6,663 bases of DNA from a bacterium (GCA_947502805.1 CANNBR010000049.1:1-6663); one strand, 5' to 3'; positions 1 through 5,032 are shown, counted from the first letter of the stretch. Translations and numbers: made by a program. The notes: a model not told the origin generated them from the letters alone.

Positions 1-66
1 CAATCTACTGCGCACATGAAGCGCTCTTCTTTTTCTGCCGTTTTTAATTTTACGTTGAATAGACAC
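1..66 (-). CDS. rplR: 50S ribosomal protein L18, N-terminal fragment (cut by window edge)
   Basis: Only the first 22 codons are inside the window. They start with GTG and read MSIQRKIKNGRKRRALHVRSRL, followed by the window edge. This Arg/Lys-rich start with an RRALxVRSRL-like segment matches the basic N-terminal tail of bacterial L18, the 5S rRNA-binding protein of the 50S central protuberance. Position supports the call: L18 follows L6 in the spc operon of most bacteria. The GTG start is chosen because AAGGA lies 7 nt upstream (74-78) and because no ATG in this frame precedes the basic segment. It sits 39 nt downstream of the rplF stop and is very probably co-transcribed with it. The identification rests on a short piece plus synteny, so the body of the protein is not verified. 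Confidence 0.85.
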   Translation of the reverse strand, partial: MSIQRKIKNGRKRRALHVRSRL

Positions 67-73
67 GTTTTAA

Positions 74-78
74 TCCTT
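74..78 (-). promoter_or_regulatory. Shine-Dalgarno site of rplR
   Basis: The minus strand reads AAGGA, followed by 7 nt and then GTG. It is listed because it fixes the GTG start of the truncated rplR, which has no ATG alternative nearby. Confidence 0.7.
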
Positions 79-87
79 AGTCTTAAT

Positions 88-115
88 CTATCAAACCTGC
101 TGCTATCAACCTGCT
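88..115 (-). repeat. Tandem near-duplicate of 13-14 nt spanning the rplF stop codon
   Basis: On the minus strand AGCAGGTTGATAG (115-103) is followed, after one C, by AGCAGGTTTGATAG (101-88). The copies differ by one extra T. The first copy encodes the last Ala-Gly of L6 and its TGA stop; the second is intergenic. The result is TGATAG twice, both in the L6 frame. Replication slippage is the simplest origin. Confidence 0.75.
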
Positions 116-645
116 TTTGTTTTACCAGTTTTACGAATAACCACATCAGTAGTTACACGAATACCTGTTCCTTTATAAGGTTCTACAGGACGGAGAAAAC
201 GAAGTTGACCACAAGTTTGACCTAAAAGTTCTTTATCTGCCGATTTAAAGGTCAACAACTGACCTACTTTATCAACTTCTAAAGTAACACCAGCAGGAAG
301 AGGAAAATTAATTTTATGACTAAAACCTAAAGAGAATTCGATGGTACTTCCCTTTGGAATAGCTTTAAACCCCAACCCAATGATTTGCACTTGACGCTCA
401 AAAAGCTTTGCAGCTCCCTGAATCTTATTTGCTAATAATGCTCGGTGAAGTCCCCAAAGGCACTTGCTCACACGATTCATTACAAGAGGGGTAACCCCTA
501 ACTCACCATTTTCCAAAGTAATCGATAATTCATTTGGAACCACATGGACTCCAGATGAATTTTTACCTGCATACTGAACTTCTTGACCATTAACTTGAAC
601 TTTAACGTCCTCTAGTTTAATAGGTCTTCTTCCGATTTTAGACAT
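106..645 (-). CDS. rplF: 50S ribosomal protein L6
   Basis: L6 is a two-domain protein of the 50S subunit. It binds 23S rRNA helix 97 and the sarcin-ricin loop region, next to the translation-factor binding site. The 179-residue product has the usual length. The N-terminus MSKIGRRPI is typical, the GLHRALL segment (residues 65-71) closes the first domain, and the C-terminal signature EPYKGTGIR (155-163) is present, with Val rather than the usual Tyr following it. A basic tail RKTGKTKAG ends the protein. ATG at 645 is preceded by AGGGGA, whose first bases are part of the rpsH stop, suggesting translational coupling. Stop is TGA, inside a small tandem duplication. Confidence 0.97.
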   Translation of the reverse strand: MSKIGRRPIKLEDVKVQVNGQEVQYAGKNSSGVHVVPNELSITLENGELGVTPLVMNRVSKCLWGLHRALLANKIQGAAKLFERQVQIIGLGFKAIPKGSTIEFSLGFSHKINFPLPAGVTLEVDKVGQLLTFKSADKELLGQTCGQLRFLRPVEPYKGTGIRVTTDVVIRKTGKTKAG

Positions 646-650
646 GCGTT

Positions 651-657
651 TCCCCTA
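651..657 (-). promoter_or_regulatory. TAGGGGA ribosome-binding site of rplF, containing the rpsH stop
   Basis: The minus strand reads TAGGGGA, then 5 nt, then the rplF ATG. The leading TAG is the stop codon of rpsH, so termination on S8 places the ribosome directly on the L6 initiation site. AGGGG can pair with the usual anti-Shine-Dalgarno sequence using one G-U pair. The same heptamer precedes rpsH and rplX. Confidence 0.6.
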
Positions 658-1059
658 CCAGACCGTACAAAGTACTTCGCCACCAATACGAAGGGAAGCA
701 TCTTTTGCCTGTTTATCAGTCATAATACCGCGATTGGTAGAAAGAATGACAATTCCCAAACCATTAATCACAGGTTTTAAATTTTTAACTTTTGCATAAG
801 TACGTCTGCTTGGCTTGCTAACACGAGTAAGCTCATGTAGCACAGATTCGCCGTTCACATACTTAAAAACAATTTTTAAAGACTTTCTAGAAGTTTCCGT
901 TTCTTCTAAAACTTCAACATTTTTAACAAAACCTTCTTGATGCAAAATACGCGCAATCTCAGCATTCATCTTAGAATAAGAAGCAACTGCATAAGGGCTT
1001 GAAGCCATAACTTTATTGCGCAAAATTGTAAGAAAATTCGCTATTGTATCTATTGACAT
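655..1059 (-). CDS. rpsH: 30S ribosomal protein S8
   Basis: S8 is a primary 16S rRNA-binding protein of the 30S body, binding helix 21. In E. coli it also represses the spc operon by binding its mRNA near rplE. The 134-residue product is close to the usual 130-133. The C-terminal RNA-binding signature is clear: GLGIVILSTNRGIMTDKQA (100-118) followed by GGEVLCTVW at the end. The STNRG motif replaces the commoner STSKG, a mild substitution at the RNA-contacting Ser/Thr loop. ATG at 1059 has TAGGGGAT just upstream. The gene lies 14 nt after rpsN and 9 nt before rplF. I could not recognise an S8-binding hairpin in the rplX-rplE mRNA by eye, so autogenous control is known for the family but not shown here. 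Confidence 0.97.
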   Translation of the reverse strand: MSIDTIANFLTILRNKVMASSPYAVASYSKMNAEIARILHQEGFVKNVEVLEETETSRKSLKIVFKYVNGESVLHELTRVSKPSRRTYAKVKNLKPVINGLGIVILSTNRGIMTDKQAKDASLRIGGEVLCTVW

Positions 1060-1063
1060 AGTA

Positions 1064-1070
1064 TCCCCTA
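1064..1070 (-). promoter_or_regulatory. TAGGGGA ribosome-binding site of rpsH
   Basis: The minus strand reads TAGGGGA, 4 nt before the rpsH ATG. It is one of three identical heptamers used in the spc half of the operon (also before rplF and rplX). Here the TAG is not the upstream stop, because rpsN ends in TAA six nucleotides earlier. Confidence 0.55.
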
Positions 1071-1073
1071 CCC

Positions 1074-1379
1074 TTACCAGCTTGTCTTTTTAACGCCAGG
1101 CAAAACACCTTGCAAAGCCAATTCACGAAACATTATTCGAGAAAGTTTAAATAAACCCATATAACCACGAGCACGACCAGTCAACGCACAACGATTGCGA
1201 ACACGAACAGGGCTCGAGTTACGAGGAAGAGCAGATAACTGATTTTGTGCTTCTAAACGTTCTTCCATAGAGGAAGAAGCGCGCTTTACAATAGCTTTCA
1301 GCTCAGCTCTTTTCTGCGCATACTTCGCTACCAACAACTTGCGTCGATTATTTTTTTCGACGGATGATTTTTTTGCCAT
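1074..1379 (-). CDS. rpsN: 30S ribosomal protein S14, long zinc-free form
   Basis: S14 is a 30S head protein that contacts 16S rRNA together with S3, S10 and S19. At 101 residues this is the long form, unlike the 61-residue zinc-binding form. It opens with MAKKSSVEKNNRRKLL, has a basic helix with AQKRAELKAIV, and ends with the signature VRVRNRCALTGRARGYMGLF (58-77), then LSRIMFRELALQGVLPGVKKTSW. Only one cysteine (Cys64) remains, so the CxxC pairs of the zinc form are absent. ATG at 1379 is preceded by AGGTG at about 7 nt. It follows rplE by 19 nt. Function and name are secure. Confidence 0.97.
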   Translation of the reverse strand: MAKKSSVEKNNRRKLLVAKYAQKRAELKAIVKRASSSMEERLEAQNQLSALPRNSSPVRVRNRCALTGRARGYMGLFKLSRIMFRELALQGVLPGVKKTSW

Positions 1380-1398
1380 GCGTTAACACCTAAATCTT

Positions 1399-1950
1399 TT
1401 ACTTATTATCTTTTCGAAATGGCATATTGAACCCTTCAAGAAGAGCATGTGCCTGTTCACCATTAACAGCGGTTGTACAAATAGTAATGTTCATCCCATG
1501 TACCTTATCTAGCGAACCAGAACTTGCTTCAGGAAAAACACTCCATTCTTTAATGCCAAGGTTATAATTACCTTGACGATCAAATGAAACCTTTACTCCA
1601 CGAAAATCACGTACGTTAGGAAGAGTTACGTTTATTAAGCGATCTAAAAATTCGTACATGACTTTACGTCTTAGCGTTACTGTAACACCAAGAGGCATAC
1701 CTTCACGAATTTTAAATCCCGCAATAGACTTCTTTGCTTTTGTTATAACAGGAGCTTGGCCTGCAATAGCCGCAATAACTTTACTCACATGTTGCAATAT
1801 ACGACTATCAGTCACCGCTTCTTTCACACCAACATTTAACACAATTTTGGAAACCTTTGGGACTTCCATTATGTTTTTCAGTCCGAGTTTTTTTTGCAAC
1901 TCAAAACGAAGCGTGGTGTGATACTTTTCATCAAATCTAGCTTTTGCCAT
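1399..1950 (-). CDS. rplE: 50S ribosomal protein L5
   Basis: L5 binds 5S rRNA and 23S rRNA helix 84 in the central protuberance and contacts P-site tRNA and the S13 bridge. The product has 183 residues (family about 179). Seen features: the L5 signature PKVSKIVLNVGVKEAV (31-46), the conserved TKAKKSIAGFKIREGMPLG stretch (70-88), PNVRDFRGVK (111-120), and the C-terminal GNYNLGIKEWSVFPE (127-141). ATG at 1950 follows AAGGA by 7 nt, within a 19-nt gap after rplX. In E. coli the rplX-rplE junction is the S8 repressor site; I see no convincing equivalent hairpin here. Confidence 0.97.
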   Translation of the reverse strand: MAKARFDEKYHTTLRFELQKKLGLKNIMEVPKVSKIVLNVGVKEAVTDSRILQHVSKVIAAIAGQAPVITKAKKSIAGFKIREGMPLGVTVTLRRKVMYEFLDRLINVTLPNVRDFRGVKVSFDRQGNYNLGIKEWSVFPEASSGSLDKVHGMNITICTTAVNGEQAHALLEGFNMPFRKDNK

Positions 1951-1969
1951 TTTTATATCCTTAACCTCA

Positions 1970-2281
1970 TCACATTATTTCTTTACAGCGTCCGCATATG
2001 CGTACTTGTGATCCATTTTCCAAAACCTTCGTTCCGACTCGACAGGCTTGTTTACAGGAAGAACAGATCGGCATAACCTTCGCTGCGTAGATAAATGTTT
2101 CTTGCTTTTTAATAGAAGAAACTTCACCTTCACGACGAGCTTTTAAGTGGCGAGTTACTATTGCAACGCCCTTAATTTTAATTTTATCTTTCTTAGGTAA
2201 AAGGGCAATTACTTCCCCTTCTTTACCTTTATCTTTACCAGAGATAACTCTGACTTTATCGTTTTTTCTAATGCGCATCAT
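1970..2281 (-). CDS. rplX: 50S ribosomal protein L24 with C-terminal cysteine-rich (zinc-ribbon-like) tail
   Basis: L24 is an assembly-initiator protein that binds the 5' region of 23S rRNA and lies near the exit of the peptide tunnel. The 103-residue product has the KOW domain at the N-terminus (about residues 8-40, including VRVISGKDKGKEGEVIAL). The C-terminal part carries CSSC (Cys73, Cys76) and CGRC (Cys96, Cys99), plus an extra Cys80, flanking the usual RVGTKVLENG segment. Two CxxC knuckles at this spacing suggest bound zinc; that is inference, though cysteine-bearing L24 forms are known. Two ATG codons are adjacent (2281 and 2278). TAGGGGA is 7 nt from the first and 10 nt from the second, so the first is kept. 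The gap to rplN is 17 nt. Stop is TGA. Confidence 0.97.
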   Translation of the reverse strand: MMRIRKNDKVRVISGKDKGKEGEVIALLPKKDKIKIKGVAIVTRHLKARREGEVSSIKKQETFIYAAKVMPICSSCKQACRVGTKVLENGSQVRICGRCKEIM

Positions 2282-2288
2282 AAGTATT

Positions 2289-2295
2289 TCCCCTA
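2289..2295 (-). promoter_or_regulatory. TAGGGGA ribosome-binding site of rplX
   Basis: The minus strand reads TAGGGGA, 7 nt before the first of two adjacent ATG codons. It comes just after the rplN stop (TAG, then GGC, then this motif). The spacing favours the first ATG as the start of L24. Confidence 0.55.
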
Positions 2296-2298
2296 GCC

Positions 2299-2676
2299 CT
2301 ACACTACTTCTGCAGCAAGAGAAACAATCTTCGGATATCCCTTATAACCAGGGCGAGGACGAAGCTCTCGAGCAACAGGACCAAAAATACGTGAAGCTAT
2401 TGGTTCGCCATCCTTAACGATAACAGCTGCGTTTTCGCCAAATCTAATATAACTTCCATCTTCGCGTCTAAATTCTTTTCTTGTGCGTACAATTACAGCA
2501 GTGACAACATCACTCTTTTTTACTGTTCCGCCTGGAATAGCACTCTTAACTGCACATCTTACGAGATCTCCCAAGTAAGCATAACGCTTTCTTGTTCCAC
2601 CAGTAACATTAATAACCTGCATAAGCTTTGCTCCGGAATTATCCGCAACTTCTAAATAAGATTGCTTCTGTAACAT
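2299..2676 (-). CDS. rplN: 50S ribosomal protein L14
   Basis: L14 is a highly conserved 50S protein at the subunit interface. It forms bridges to 16S rRNA helix 14, contacts L19, and is the docking site of the silencing factor RsfS. The 125-residue product has YLEVADNSGAKL (7-18), the L14 signature region around VVTAVIVRTRKEFRREDGS (57-75), and RIFGPVARELR (96-106). Between RELR and KIVSLA it has nine residues (PRPGYKGYP, 107-115) where E. coli has five, a small insertion close to the C-terminus. ATG at 2676 lies 6 nt after the rpsQ stop; GGAG inside the end of rpsQ serves as the ribosome-binding site. This is the first gene of the spc half. Confidence 0.98.
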   Translation of the reverse strand: MLQKQSYLEVADNSGAKLMQVINVTGGTRKRYAYLGDLVRCAVKSAIPGGTVKKSDVVTAVIVRTRKEFRREDGSYIRFGENAAVIVKDGEPIASRIFGPVARELRPRPGYKGYPKIVSLAAEVV

Positions 2677-2682
2677 CGTTGC

Positions 2683-2988
2683 CTACTCCAAATCTTGTTT
2701 AAGAATAATGTCCTCATCTGCCTTTTGAACAACACGAGAGAGATACATATACTTTGTTTTAGAAACAGGGCGACCTTCAAAAAACTCAACAGTATCACCA
2801 ACGTGAGCTTGTTCAAGAGGATCGTGAACCTTGTAATTCTTAGACTTTTTCAAAACCTTACCAAAAACAGGATGTTTTACAGTTCTTGTCAAACTGACCA
2901 CAACTGTCTTATCCATTTTGTCAGAAACTACTTTACCAACAAACATTTTCGCCTTTTTTGATTCTTCTACTGCGCTATCTTTACTCAT
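2683..2988 (-). CDS. rpsQ: 30S ribosomal protein S17
   Basis: S17 is an early-assembly OB-fold protein of the 30S body that binds 16S rRNA helices 7 and 11. The core is unmistakable: GKVVSDKMDKTVVVSLTRTV (18-37), KHPVFGKVLKKSKNYKVHDP, and the signature GDTVEFFEGRPVSKTKYMYL (64-83). At 101 residues it exceeds the usual 80-90, with a Lys/Glu-rich lead of about 14 residues and an acidic tail (ADEDIILKQDLE). The frame stays open upstream to an ATG at 3030, but those 14 codons lie inside rpmC and do not look like S17. The ATG at 2988 is chosen; it overlaps the rpmC stop in the arrangement ATGAGTAA (8 nt). The site AGAG before it is weak, fitting re-initiation after rpmC. Confidence 0.95.
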   Translation of the reverse strand: MSKDSAVEESKKAKMFVGKVVSDKMDKTVVVSLTRTVKHPVFGKVLKKSKNYKVHDPLEQAHVGDTVEFFEGRPVSKTKYMYLSRVVQKADEDIILKQDLE

Positions 2989-3211
2989 TGCTATGCTCTT
3001 TATGGTTAGATTGTACATCCTGCTTTTCACGCAAAACAGTCAACCCACGAGCAATGGTACGACGCAATTTTTTAAATTGCGAACAATCCTTAACATGAGA
3101 AGTTGTTGCATTCAAACGCAAACTAAAGAGAGCTCTACGCAAATCTTCAACTTGTTGTTGCAACTCTTCAACTTTCATGTCTCTCAGTGCTTGAGTTATG
3201 TTATGCTTCAT
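2981..3211 (-). CDS. rpmC: 50S ribosomal protein L29
   Basis: L29 is a small two-helix protein near the tunnel exit, adjacent to L23, and forms part of the docking surface for nascent-chain factors. The 76-residue product shows the L29 pattern: MKVEELQQQVEDLRRALFSLRLNATTSHV (12-40), then FKKLRRTIARGLTVLREK (46-63). The tail QDVQSNHKEHSNE is extra compared with the usual 60-70 residues. The frame is open to a GTG at 3226, but the ATG at 3211 is preferred because AAGGA lies 7 nt upstream and the GTG would lack such a site. The start overlaps the end of rplP by 11 nt and the stop overlaps the rpsQ start by 8 nt, so all three are probably translationally coupled. Confidence 0.95.
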   Translation of the reverse strand: MKHNITQALRDMKVEELQQQVEDLRRALFSLRLNATTSHVKDCSQFKKLRRTIARGLTVLREKQDVQSNHKEHSNE

Positions 3212-3662
3212 TGAGACTTCCTTCACCTAATACTTCTTTAGAAACTTGCAATCCTGCATCTTTCTTCACAAATCGTGTCTTAAGAGGAAGTTTTGAAGTA
3301 GCTGTTTTAAAAATTTCACGTGCAAGCTTTTCCGAAACGCCCCCGATCTCTGCAAGGATACGGCCTCTTTTAACAACTGCAACCCAAAGTTCAGGGTTTC
3401 CTTTACCCTTACCCATACGAGTTTCTGCAGGCTTTTTAGTAACAGGCTTATCAGGGAAAATTCTCAAAAAGAATTCCCCTTCTTTTTTCAGCTTACGAGA
3501 CATCGTTATACGAATTGCCTCTATTTGTTGTGCTGAAACCCATGCTGGTTCAACTGCTTCAAGACCGAAATCGCCGAAATCGACGGTACGACATCCCTTA
3601 GAGAGCCCCTTCATAGTGCCTCGCTGCACTTTACGATACTTTGTTTTCTTTGGCATCAACAT
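3201..3662 (-). CDS. rplP: 50S ribosomal protein L16
   Basis: L16 sits at the base of the central protuberance, contacts the elbow of A-site tRNA and organises 23S rRNA helices 38 and 89. The start MLMPKKTKYRKVQRG is typical. FLRIFPDKPVTKKPAE (65-80) precedes the signature RMGKGKGNPELWVAVV (82-97); Arg82 corresponds to the arginine hydroxylated in E. coli L16. KLPLKTRFVKK (124-134) ends the common core. A further tail of about 17 residues (AGLQVSKEVLGEGSLNEA) makes 153 residues against the usual 136-144. ATG at 3662 has GAGAG 6 nt upstream; a second ATG at 3656 is possible, but MLMPK matches the family. The gap to rpsC is 18 nt. Confidence 0.97.
   Translation of the reverse strand: MLMPKKTKYRKVQRGTMKGLSKGCRTVDFGDFGLEAVEPAWVSAQQIEAIRITMSRKLKKEGEFFLRIFPDKPVTKKPAETRMGKGKGNPELWVAVVKRGRILAEIGGVSEKLAREIFKTATSKLPLKTRFVKKDAGLQVSKEVLGEGSLNEA
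3219..3223 (-). promoter_or_regulatory. Shine-Dalgarno site of rpmC, within rplP
   Basis: The minus strand reads AAGGA, followed by 7 nt and the ATG at 3211. It lies inside the last codons of rplP and decides the rpmC start in favour of this ATG over the in-frame GTG at 3226. Confidence 0.7.
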
Positions 3663-3680
3663 AATATTCTCTCAAATCGT

Positions 3681-4316
3681 TTAAGCAAAGTGGTACTCAC
3701 CTTTACTGATCCAGACCTTGACACCAATCACCCCGTAGGTTGTATTAGCACGTGCGGTACCGTAATCAATATCAGCGCGTAAAGTATGAAGAGGAACTGA
3801 TCCTACACGGACCCATTCACGACGAGCAATTTCTGCACCATTAAGACGCCCTGAACAACAGATTTTTATCCCTTTTGCTCCTGCTCTTAAAGCTGCTGCT
3901 GAAGCACGCTTCATAACTTTTTTGTAACTTGATCTTTTTTCTAACTGATCAGCAATACTCTTCGCAACAAGCATAGCATCAAGCTCAGGAGTCTTAATTT
4001 CTTGTACAGAAATTTCAATTCCATTCTTCTTGATAAGCTTTGAAATTCCCTTACGAAGATTATCTATTTCTTGGCCTTTTTTGCCAATAATAATACCTGG
4101 TCTTGCAGAATGGAGAATAACACGAACGCTATCGCCACCTTTTTCTATTTCAACGCGAGCAACTTCAGCATGTTTAAGTTGTGTTTCCACAAATTTTCTA
4201 ATTTGCAAATCTTCCAAAAGAAGATCTCCGTAACTTGCGCCACGAGCAAACCAACGTGCATACCAATCACTATATACGCCTACACGAAACCCGCGAGGGT
4301 TAACTTTTTGTCCCAC
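3681..4316 (-). CDS. rpsC: 30S ribosomal protein S3
   Basis: S3 is a 30S head protein that lines the mRNA entry channel with S4 and S5. The 211-residue product begins MGQKVNPRGFRVGVYSDWYARWF. A type II KH domain follows, with the GxxG loop GKKG (78-81) in IIIGKKGQEID. The C-terminal domain shows SGRLNGAEIARREW (155-168) and VPLHTLRADIDYGTARANTTYGVIGVKVWI (174-203). The paired arginines of E. coli S3 implicated in mRNA helicase activity (RR in FRRAMKRA) are lysines here (Lys132-Lys133), keeping the charge. The start is GTG, one base after the rplV stop; AGAGG within the end of rplV is the ribosome-binding site. It is a little shorter than E. coli S3 (233), lacking the long C-terminal tail. Confidence 0.98.
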   Translation of the reverse strand: MGQKVNPRGFRVGVYSDWYARWFARGASYGDLLLEDLQIRKFVETQLKHAEVARVEIEKGGDSVRVILHSARPGIIIGKKGQEIDNLRKGISKLIKKNGIEISVQEIKTPELDAMLVAKSIADQLEKRSSYKKVMKRASAAALRAGAKGIKICCSGRLNGAEIARREWVRVGSVPLHTLRADIDYGTARANTTYGVIGVKVWISKGEYHFA

Positions 4317-4317
4317 A

Positions 4318-4671
4318 CTAAGCCTCTTTAGATGGCTGATTCTTCAATTCCAACACAACACTGATATGACTAAACCGTTTACGCTGCGCTGCAGCACGGC
4401 CCATAGAGCCCGGTTTGAAATATTTAAAAATTTTACCTTGATCAACGCGTATTTCTTTTATGCGCAGTTCAGTTATCGCAATCCCTTCTCGGTTCATCGC
4501 GTTGGCCGCAGCAGACTGGATAACCTTTCTGATCGGCACAACTCGCATAACCGCTTGAGTCATCAATAACCTTAATGCATAGGTTACATCCCTTCCCCTC
4601 ACCCCTTCCACGTATGGACGGAGCTTATAAGGAGAAAATGGTATCTGTTTTACTAGTGCTTTAAATTCCAT
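4318..4671 (-). CDS. rplV: 50S ribosomal protein L22
   Basis: L22 is an early-assembly 50S protein whose long beta-hairpin lines the peptide exit tunnel with L4. The product has 117 residues. The first part (FSPYKLRPYVEGVRGRDVTYAL, 12-33) corresponds to the family's SPRKARLVADLIRG-like region, with Tyr and Pro at unusual places. The hairpin carries the signature from residue 82 to 103, with GRAAAQRKRFSHI; Gly91-Arg92-Ala93 align with the same numbers in E. coli, whereas the preceding E. coli Lys90 is Met here. The tail NQPSKEA is short. ATG at 4671 has GAGG 5 nt upstream, in a 45-nt gap after rpsS that is the longest in the operon. Confidence 0.97.
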   Translation of the reverse strand: MEFKALVKQIPFSPYKLRPYVEGVRGRDVTYALRLLMTQAVMRVVPIRKVIQSAAANAMNREGIAITELRIKEIRVDQGKIFKYFKPGSMGRAAAQRKRFSHISVVLELKNQPSKEA

Positions 4672-4686
4672 TATAGCCTCAAACTC

Positions 4687-4692
4687 ATTATA
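4687..4692 (-). promoter_or_regulatory. Perfect TATAAT hexamer in the rpsS-rplV gap (possible -10 element, weak)
   Basis: The minus strand reads TATAAT, identical to the sigma-70 -10 consensus, in the 45-nt gap. At 17-18 nt upstream only poor -35 matches exist (TTCGAT or TTTCGA). A transcript from it would start only about 9 nt before the rplV ATG. In an A+T-rich gap a chance match is quite likely, so promoter function is doubtful. Confidence 0.15.
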
Positions 4693-4716
4693 TTCGTGCT
4701 TATTAGTGTATCGAAA

Positions 4717-5004
4717 TTACTCTTTTCCAGCAACTCCAGCTTTACGCTGACCGCTGTGTAGACGGAATGTTCTAGTAGGGGAGAACTCACCAAGGTAATG
4801 TCCAACCATATCTTCAGTCACAAAAACTGAAACAAACTTTTTTCCGTTATGCACAGCGATGGTCGTTCCCACGAAATCAGGAATAACCATGCTTCTGCGC
4901 GACCATGTTTTTACTGGGTCGCTCTTTTTTTCAGTCTTTGCAGCTTGTACCTTCTTAAGAAGTGACACATCTACAAATGGACCTTTTTTGGTTGATCTGC
5001 TCAT
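4717..5004 (-). CDS. rpsS: 30S ribosomal protein S19
   Basis: S19 is a 30S head protein that forms a complex with S13 and contacts the 50S central protuberance. The 95-residue product is near the family's 92-93. It starts MSRSTKKGPFVDVSLLKKV, has KTWSRRSMVIPDFVGTTIAVHNG (32-54), and the signature VTEDMVGHYLGEFSPTRTFRLHSG (62-85). ATG at 5004 is preceded by AGGT at about 7 nt. It lies 28 nt after rplB and 45 nt before rplV, in the standard S10-operon order. Confidence 0.98.
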   Translation of the reverse strand: MSRSTKKGPFVDVSLLKKVQAAKTEKKSDPVKTWSRRSMVIPDFVGTTIAVHNGKKFVSVFVTEDMVGHYLGEFSPTRTFRLHSGQRKAGVAGKE

Positions 5005-5032
5005 ACTTTTGACCTATTTAATGGATTATTTA

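Noticed and set aside
67..105. Promoter or terminator in the 39-nt rplF-rplR gap
   Set aside because: No GC-rich hairpin with a T run and no paired -35/-10 elements were found; the gap is explained by the small duplication and the rplR ribosome-binding site.
16..225. Plus-strand open frame of 69 codons at the left edge
   Set aside because: It is antisense to rplR and the end of rplF, with Ser/Thr/Leu-rich content typical of a shadow frame in A+T-rich DNA.
1951..1969. S8 repressor-binding hairpin at the rplX-rplE junction, as in E. coli
   Set aside because: I looked for the helix-21-like structure around the rplE start and saw no convincing base-paired mimic by eye. A covariance search would be needed to claim it.
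2989..3030. Upstream ATG giving S17 fourteen more residues
   Set aside because: The extra codons lie wholly within rpmC, do not resemble S17, and the ATG at 2988 gives the usual stop-start overlap with rpmC.
2918..3214. Plus-strand open frame of 98 codons over rpmC and rpsQ
   Set aside because: It is antisense to two recognised genes, has low-complexity hydrophobic content and no convincing ribosome-binding context.
3187..3684. Open frame of 165 codons on the plus strand
   Set aside because: It lies antisense to rplP and its ends. The protein resembles no ribosomal or other family I know, while the minus strand encodes a clear L16. It is a shadow frame.
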